Origin: Candidatus Hydrogenedentota bacterium
GTDB taxonomy: Bacteria; Hydrogenedentota; Hydrogenedentia; Hydrogenedentales; SLHB01
NCBI GenBank assembly: GCA_007130675.1
Contig: SLSB01000452.1
Span: 1 to 10,762 of the forward strand
Length of the DNA stretch: 10,762 nucleotides
Direction: 5' to 3'
Below are positions 6,442-10,762 of the stretch, piece after piece. The first letter of the stretch is position 1. Every line of letters starts with the position of its first letter. The notes below the pieces were generated by a model. It was not told where the DNA came from. It was given only the letters and a program-made list of their open reading frames with translations, and ran no database searches. The position numbers and the translations under genes are program-made.

Positions 6442-8403
6442 ATGACATCCAGCCATGAGCACGAAAAAGACAAGGCGATGGAACTCGCGGAGGATTCACG
6501 CCAGACCGAGCATACGTATCCCAGCTTTGTGGCCGAGCTGTTCAGCGGTGATGTCCGCTGGGACCTGCTCCATCCTTTTCCCGAGCAAAGCGCCGACGAC
6601 AAACGCATGGGCGATGAGTATATCGAGAGAATCCGGCGCGTTTTGGAAGAGTACATTGATCCTTCGGAGGTAGACCGATCGGGCGAACTCCCCGAGGAGG
6701 CGCTGGTTGCTTTAGCGGATGCAGGTGCCTTCGGATTGAAAATCCCGAAGGAATACGGTGGACTGGGGATGTCTCAGACCAACTACAACCGTGTCATCGC
6801 TTTTGTTGCGAGCTACTGCAACTCGACCGCCGTGTGGTTGTCGGCCCATCAAAGCATCGGCGTGCCACAGCCGCTGAAAATGTTCGGGACCGAAGAGCAG
6901 AAGCAGAGATATTTGCCACGTTTGGCGAAAGGCGCGGTGTCTGCGTTTGCTTTGACCGAACCGCATGTGGGTTCCGACCCCGCCCGGATGCGCGCCAAAG
7001 CTGAGCTGTCCGAGGACGGCTCGCATTACACCCTGAACGGCGAGAAATTGTGGTGCACCAACGGCCCTTCCGCGGAGATCCTGATCGTCATGGCCTTGAC
7101 CGCACCGAAAATCGTCAAAGGCAAAGAAAAGCCACAGATAACCGCCTTCATCGTTGAGGCTGCGGACCCTGGGTTCGAGGTGGTCCACCGGTGTTCGTTC
7201 ATGGGCATTTGCGGCATTTCCAATGGATTGATTCGCTTCAACGACATGAAAGTGCCCGTCGAGAACGTCATCGGCAAACCCGGGCAGGGACTGAGAATCG
7301 CCCTGACCACTCTGGATACCGGCCGCCTGACCGTGCCTGCCGCCTCCAGTGCCGCAGGAAAGGTCTGTATGCATTTCGCGCAGGACTGGGTAAACGAGCG
7401 GGTGCAGTGGGGTGCGCCAATCGGTAAGCACCAGGCGGTCGGCAAGAAACTGGCGGAAATGGCTGCCGACACGTTCGCGATGGACAGTATGGATTCCCTG
7501 GCGTGTGCGATGGTAGACCAGGGCGGGGTCGATGTGCGCCTCGAGGCGGCCATGGCCAAGTATTACTGTACGGAGACGGCGTGGCGCATTCTCGATGATT
7601 TCGTGCAGGTGCGGGGCGGCCGCGGCTACGAGACGGCCGAATCGCTGGGCGCGCGCGGCGAAGTGCCCATCCCGGCCGAACGCATGCTGCGAGACGCCCG
7701 TATCTCGCGGATCATCGAGGGCACAAGCGAAATCATGCGCCTGTTTATCGCGCGCGAGGCGATGGATGTGCATGTCAAGCGCATCATGCCCCTCATGATG
7801 GGCAAGGGGCCAAAGGGCAAGCTTCTTTGGGAAGCATTCAAGTTCTATGTCAAATGGTATCCCAAGGCGTGGCTGCCCGCGGGCATTTCCGCCAGGCTCG
7901 AACATCTCTCGTCGCAAAATCAGGACCATCTGGCCTACGTCGCGCGCACGAGCAAGAAACTGGCGCGCACCATGTTTCACACCATGGCGAAATACCGGCA
8001 GAAGCTCGAGCGCGAGCAGTTGATTCTGCAAGCCTTTGTTGATATCGGCACGGACCTGTTCGCGATGGCGGCGGTGCTGGCGCGCGCGGAACACGAGTTG
8101 AAAGCCCGTCAGGACGACGAGCACCTCCAGAATCTCGTTGACCTGTTTTGCACCAATGCACGCATGCGCATCAAGGACAGCTTCAGGAGCGTGAAAGAAC
8201 CCCGTGGCAAGGCCATTTACAAGATTTCTTCGGCTTTTATGGAAGGGCATTACCGGTGGATGATCGACGGTGTATATACCGATTTTCCGCCCGCAAGCCG
8301 GCCCGCGCGCATGATGGATACTGGCGTCGCCGAGCAACCCGAGCCGCCGCAGCCCGTTGACGAAGAACAAACTGAGGAAGAATCGCCCGCCACGCAGGGC
8401 TGA
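6442..8403 (+). CDS. Acyl-CoA dehydrogenase, long VLCAD/ACAD9/FadE-like form
   Basis: The protein has 653 residues. The start is supported by GGAG (6431-6434) seven bases before ATG. It would oxidise acyl-CoA to trans-2-enoyl-CoA with FAD, passing electrons to electron-transfer flavoprotein, in beta-oxidation. Seen in order: a polar N-terminal extension of about 50 residues; the N-terminal helical domain (IPKEYGGLGMSQTNYNRV); the FAD/substrate segment AFALTEPHVGSD at 168-179 and LNGEKLWCTNG; the middle beta domain; the QVRGGRGYETAESL segment; and ISRIIEGTSEIMRLFIARE, whose Glu426 matches the usual catalytic base. Residues from about 440 on form an extra helical region as in VLCAD and ACAD9, where it aids membrane association and dimerisation. 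The last 30 residues (624-653) are a Pro/Glu-rich, probably disordered tail. No ETF, thiolase or hydratase gene is nearby, so chain-length specificity is unknown. Confidence 0.93.
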   Translation: MTSSHEHEKDKAMELAEDSRQTEHTYPSFVAELFSGDVRWDLLHPFPEQSADDKRMGDEYIERIRRVLEEYIDPSEVDRSGELPEEALVALADAGAFGLKIPKEYGGLGMSQTNYNRVIAFVASYCNSTAVWLSAHQSIGVPQPLKMFGTEEQKQRYLPRLAKGAVSAFALTEPHVGSDPARMRAKAELSEDGSHYTLNGEKLWCTNGPSAEILIVMALTAPKIVKGKEKPQITAFIVEAADPGFEVVHRCSFMGICGISNGLIRFNDMKVPVENVIGKPGQGLRIALTTLDTGRLTVPAASSAAGKVCMHFAQDWVNERVQWGAPIGKHQAVGKKLAEMAADTFAMDSMDSLACAMVDQGGVDVRLEAAMAKYYCTETAWRILDDFVQVRGGRGYETAESLGARGEVPIPAERMLRDARISRIIEGTSEIMRLFIAREAMDVHVKRIMPLMMGKGPKGKLLWEAFKFYVKWYPKAWLPAGISARLEHLSSQNQDHLAYVARTSKKLARTMFHTMAKYRQKLEREQLILQAFVDIGTDLFAMAAVLARAEHELKARQDDEHLQNLVDLFCTNARMRIKDSFRSVKEPRGKAIYKISSAFMEGHYRWMIDGVYTDFPPASRPARMMDTGVAEQPEPPQPVDEEQTEEESPATQG

Positions 8404-8838
8404 CGCCGCAACATAGGAACGTATATCCCTTGGTTTTCACGACGCAGACTTGGGTGTTGAACCACCCGGCAGGTCAGATAAGGTTGGTTGGCATCTTTGG
8501 AGTGCGGTGGCTTGCCACCGCTTTTCTCGATGCGCACGGCCCGTTGAACGAAGTGTGGTTACACGCGATCCACTGCCCGGCAAGCCGGGCGACACCAAAG
8601 CGGCGGCAAGCCACCGCACTCCAAAATGATATCCTTTCTGTAGTGTAGTCTCGACTGCGCGATACATGCCGCCGGCAATCCTCCGCAAAATGTCGTCCCG
8701 TTCGTCAGGGCACCGAAGGCACCCGGCGCTGACTCCGTTCTTGCCTATCTAACGACTTGAATTCACGCCGCCTTTTTTCTTTGCCGTCAACGGTATGGTA
8801 GTCTGCCGGGAACACGTGATCACTGCTGCCGCGCCCGA
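8404..8838. other. Intergenic region holding a nested inverted repeat
   Basis: No gene is supported in these 435 bases; the short frames across it run through the inverted repeat and lack ribosome sites. The main feature is the element at 8496-8625. A GTGATCAC palindrome (8816-8823) lies about 30 bases before the start of the next gene. A run of six T (8773-8778) has no hairpin directly before it. I found no convincing promoter for the beta-helix gene, although one should be here if it is not read through from upstream. Confidence 0.5.
8496..8625. repeat. REP/MITE-like nested inverted repeat
   Basis: Two 29-base arms (8496-8524 and 8597-8625) are inverted copies with 28 of 29 positions matching; the left begins TTTGGAGTGCGG. 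Each arm is also a hairpin: left GCGGTGGC-TT-GCCACCGC (8504-8521), right GCGGCGGC-AA-GCCACCGC (8602-8619) with one C/A mismatch. Between them a third hairpin, GCCCGGC-AA-GCCGGGC, lies at 8575-8590. All three have the same apex, GGC-AA-GCC or its complement. There is no open frame for a transposase and no clear target duplication. It resembles paired REP units or a small MITE, and could also stall transcription after the dehydrogenase gene. Confidence 0.75.
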
Positions 8839-8853
8839 GTGAGGGAGTTACGC

Positions 8854-10704
8854 ATGACTATGAAACGCTTAACAACCGTCTGTCTTCTCCTTGTCTTGAT
8901 CGCACCGCTGGCTGTTGCGGCCCCAACCACCTTTTTTGTCGCGCCTGACGGGGACGATGCCCATGGGGGAACCGAGGAAGCCCCTTTCGCGTCGCTTACA
9001 CGAGCCCGCGATGCCATCCGTGCGCTGAAAGCTGCCGGAGACTATCCCAGCGAGGGGGTGCAGATAATGCTCCGCGGCGGACGGCATTTCTTGACCGAAA
9101 CATTCGTGCTCGAACCCGAGGACTCGGGCACGCCTGACGGTCTCGTCGTATACAGAGCCTATCCCGGTGAAGCACCGCTAATCAGCGGCGGAGCGCCCAT
9201 CGAAGGCTGGGAAGAACAGTCCGAGGGGCTGTGGACGGCTCAACTCGAGGAAGTTGCCGCGGGACGCTGGTACTTCCGCCAGCTTTTTGCCGGTGAAAGG
9301 CGCCTCCAGCGCGCCCGTATGCCGAACGAAGGTTTCTTCACGACGGCCGGACCGTTGAGCGCATATGCCGATCTTGCCGAAAACCGCTACGGAGGGTATG
9401 CCAACGTGGGCAGGCTGCGTAGAGAACAGCCTGCCGTGTTCTGCGGATTCTCCTTTCGGCCGGGAGACTTCGCCCTCTGGGAAGATATCGCGCAGGCCGA
9501 GATCATCACATATCATAGTTGGGAATGCTCGTGGCAATCTGTCCGCGAACTGGACCTCGAAGCGCACGACGTGCATTTCAACACGCCATGCCGGTATCCG
9601 ATCGGCTTCTTCTCGCCTCATTGCCGCTACCGCATCGAGAACATCGCCGCTGCCCTCGATAGGCCCGGCGAGTGGTATCTTTCCAGCACCTCGGGGCAGC
9701 TTTCATACCTGGCCGCCCCCGGCGAAGACCCGCGAACCATGGATATGCTCGCGCCGCGTCTCGAAAGACTTGTTACATTTGCCGGTGAGCCCGAAACCGG
9801 CGCATTTGTCGAGCATGTGCGATTCGAGGGCATCGAGTTCGCCCATGCCGCCTATCCCATGGGCATCTACGACGTAGCGCCGAACTGGCCCGAGCCCGTT
9901 CTCGAGACGCATCCCGATTGGCCGCGCGATTTCTGGCCCGGGTACACCGATGCGCAGGCCGCGCCCCGTTGCGGCGAGGCCATCCACCTGCGTGGCGCGC
10001 GCGACTGTGCGTTTCAGGGTTGTATCGTGCGAAATGTGGGGGCCTATGCGTTGGCTATTCGCGAGGGATGCCGCAATATTCACGTGGACGAGTGCGATTT
10101 CTATGACCTGGGCGGCGGGGGCGTGTTGATTGGCGTTCCCATCAGGCAGGTAGAAGCCGCCAATTTCCCCCGTGAACTGGCCCCGTCGCACAACCGCGTG
10201 ACCCGGTGCACGATCCGAAGTGGGGGAGAGGTGCATCCCTCGGCCGTGGGTATCTGGATTGCGCAAAGCCATCACAACACCATTTCCCACAACGAAATTG
10301 CCGAAATGGGCTACACCGGAATCAGCCTCGGGTGGACCTGGAACCGCGACCCCAATTACTCGGACAACAACCTTCTCGAAGGCAATCACATCCACAACGT
10401 GCTTCGCGCGCTCGACGACGGCGGCGGCATCTACACGCTGGGCGTGCTCGAGGGCTGCGTGTTTCGCGAAAACTACATCCACAACATCCACAAGGCCGAA
10501 GGCACTGTCGGCGCGCCCGTCAACGGCATCTTCTTCGACCAGGGCAGCCGCGACATCGTGGTCGAACGCAATGTCATCCGCGATACCGACGCACCGGTCC
10601 GATTCAATCAGTGCCAACGCGAGGACATGGTCTGGCGCGATAATTTCTTCGATACCCCTCTCGAAGGCGAAGCTGAATCCATCGCCGCCGCCGCAGGGCC
10701 GTGA
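8854..10704 (+). CDS. Secreted right-handed parallel beta-helix protein, possible carbohydrate-active enzyme (GH141-like)
   Basis: The protein has 616 residues from ATG 8854, chosen because AGGGAG (8842-8847) lies six bases upstream and because the basic n-region and hydrophobic core of the signal peptide (KRLTTVCLLLVLIAPLAVA) start there; GTG 8839 is in frame but overlaps that ribosome site. Cleavage is likely near residue 22-23. The N-terminal module FFVAPDGDDAHGG...PFASLTRARDAI (27-55) is the standard opening of these beta-helix proteins, followed by VYRAYPGEAPLISGG and a beta-rich insert. The helix core runs over about residues 372-610 with repeated N/G/I-rich rungs such as HNTISHNEIAEMGYTGISLG and LLEGNHIHNV. 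Conserved acidic positions in LDDGGGIYTLG (520-530) and FFDQGS (560-565) are candidates for catalysis or metal binding. Family members act on plant or algal polysaccharides; the GH141 suggestion and any substrate are inference. Confidence 0.85.
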   Translation: MTMKRLTTVCLLLVLIAPLAVAAPTTFFVAPDGDDAHGGTEEAPFASLTRARDAIRALKAAGDYPSEGVQIMLRGGRHFLTETFVLEPEDSGTPDGLVVYRAYPGEAPLISGGAPIEGWEEQSEGLWTAQLEEVAAGRWYFRQLFAGERRLQRARMPNEGFFTTAGPLSAYADLAENRYGGYANVGRLRREQPAVFCGFSFRPGDFALWEDIAQAEIITYHSWECSWQSVRELDLEAHDVHFNTPCRYPIGFFSPHCRYRIENIAAALDRPGEWYLSSTSGQLSYLAAPGEDPRTMDMLAPRLERLVTFAGEPETGAFVEHVRFEGIEFAHAAYPMGIYDVAPNWPEPVLETHPDWPRDFWPGYTDAQAAPRCGEAIHLRGARDCAFQGCIVRNVGAYALAIREGCRNIHVDECDFYDLGGGGVLIGVPIRQVEAANFPRELAPSHNRVTRCTIRSGGEVHPSAVGIWIAQSHHNTISHNEIAEMGYTGISLGWTWNRDPNYSDNNLLEGNHIHNVLRALDDGGGIYTLGVLEGCVFRENYIHNIHKAEGTVGAPVNGIFFDQGSRDIVVERNVIRDTDAPVRFNQCQREDMVWRDNFFDTPLEGEAESIAAAAGP

Positions 10705-10725
10705 GCGGCGCACACATGACACTAG

Positions 10726-10747
10726 AAAAAACGGTTCAAGGGAACCG
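10726..10747 (-). terminator. Intrinsic terminator for a convergent minus-strand gene outside the window
   Basis: On the minus strand, CGGTTC-CCTT-GAACCG (10747 down to 10732) forms a 6-bp stem with a 4-base loop and is followed directly by six T (10731-10726). The plus strand has only ACCGGTGTCTT after the hairpin, so termination on that strand would be poor. It lies 21 bases past the beta-helix stop. Confidence 0.45.
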
Positions 10748-10762
10748 ACCGGTGTCTTGCCC

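Noticed and set aside
6712..8370. Minus-strand open frame of 552 codons opposite the acyl-CoA dehydrogenase gene
   Set aside because: It is long but fully inside a clear dehydrogenase gene, Arg/His-rich and without motifs. Length alone is not evidence at this GC content.
8781..8804. Promoter-like TTGCCG ... TAGTCT before the beta-helix gene
   Set aside because: The boxes are only 12 bases apart, too short for a sigma70 promoter, and both match the consensus poorly.
9703..10722. Minus-strand open frame of 339 codons opposite the beta-helix gene
   Set aside because: Its Val/Asp/Ala-rich product is the expected antisense reading of the repeated rungs; no ribosome site or domain is visible.
1..10762. 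A new defence, mobile or biosynthetic gene system
   Set aside because: Every sizeable gene belongs to a recognisable housekeeping or secreted-protein family. No toxin-antitoxin pair, nuclease, transposase, CRISPR repeat or biosynthetic cluster is visible.

Overview
The window is GC-rich bacterial chromosome. It holds seven protein genes, six complete and one cut by the left edge. No rRNA, tRNA, CRISPR array, transposase or phage gene is visible. Two proteins suggest a PVC-superphylum, Hydrogenedentota-like or related lineage: a secreted PQQ-type beta-propeller protein with the WPxxxGPDR...TGLLKxWPEDGP opening, and a secreted right-handed beta-helix protein. This placement rests on remembered family distribution and is not proven. 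Genes appear to start from clear GGAG/AGGAG-type ribosome sites.

Left part (1-2696): the C-terminal end of a WecA/TagO-type membrane sugar-phosphate transferase is followed 28 bases later by a cytoplasmic protein of galactose-mutarotase-like type (DUF4380-like). A convergent gene on the minus strand encodes the exported beta-propeller protein. Then comes a gene-free stretch of about 710 bases (2697-3408). It carries a plausible sigma70-type promoter, a strong hairpin with a competing alternative hairpin, and a 16-bp perfect palindrome with an extra half-site.

Centre (3409-6247): a textbook three-gene operon for the proton-translocating NAD(P)+ transhydrogenase in its split-alpha form (pntAA, pntAB, pntB). 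The genes are tightly packed, with a 4-base overlap between the last two. The enzyme uses the proton-motive force to make NADPH from NADH.

Right part (6248-10762): after a consensus-like promoter comes a long acyl-CoA dehydrogenase of the VLCAD/ACAD9/bacillary FadE type with its own C-terminal extension. A 435-base intergenic region follows, holding a nested, REP/MITE-like inverted repeat. Last is a secreted beta-helix protein, possibly a glycoside hydrolase or lyase. A hairpin with a T-tract on the minus strand at the right edge suggests that a convergent gene lies just outside.

Overall this is ordinary metabolic chromosome. I found no convincing new multi-gene system. The parts most worth a second look are non-coding: the leader region upstream of pntAA and the nested inverted repeat at 8496-8625.
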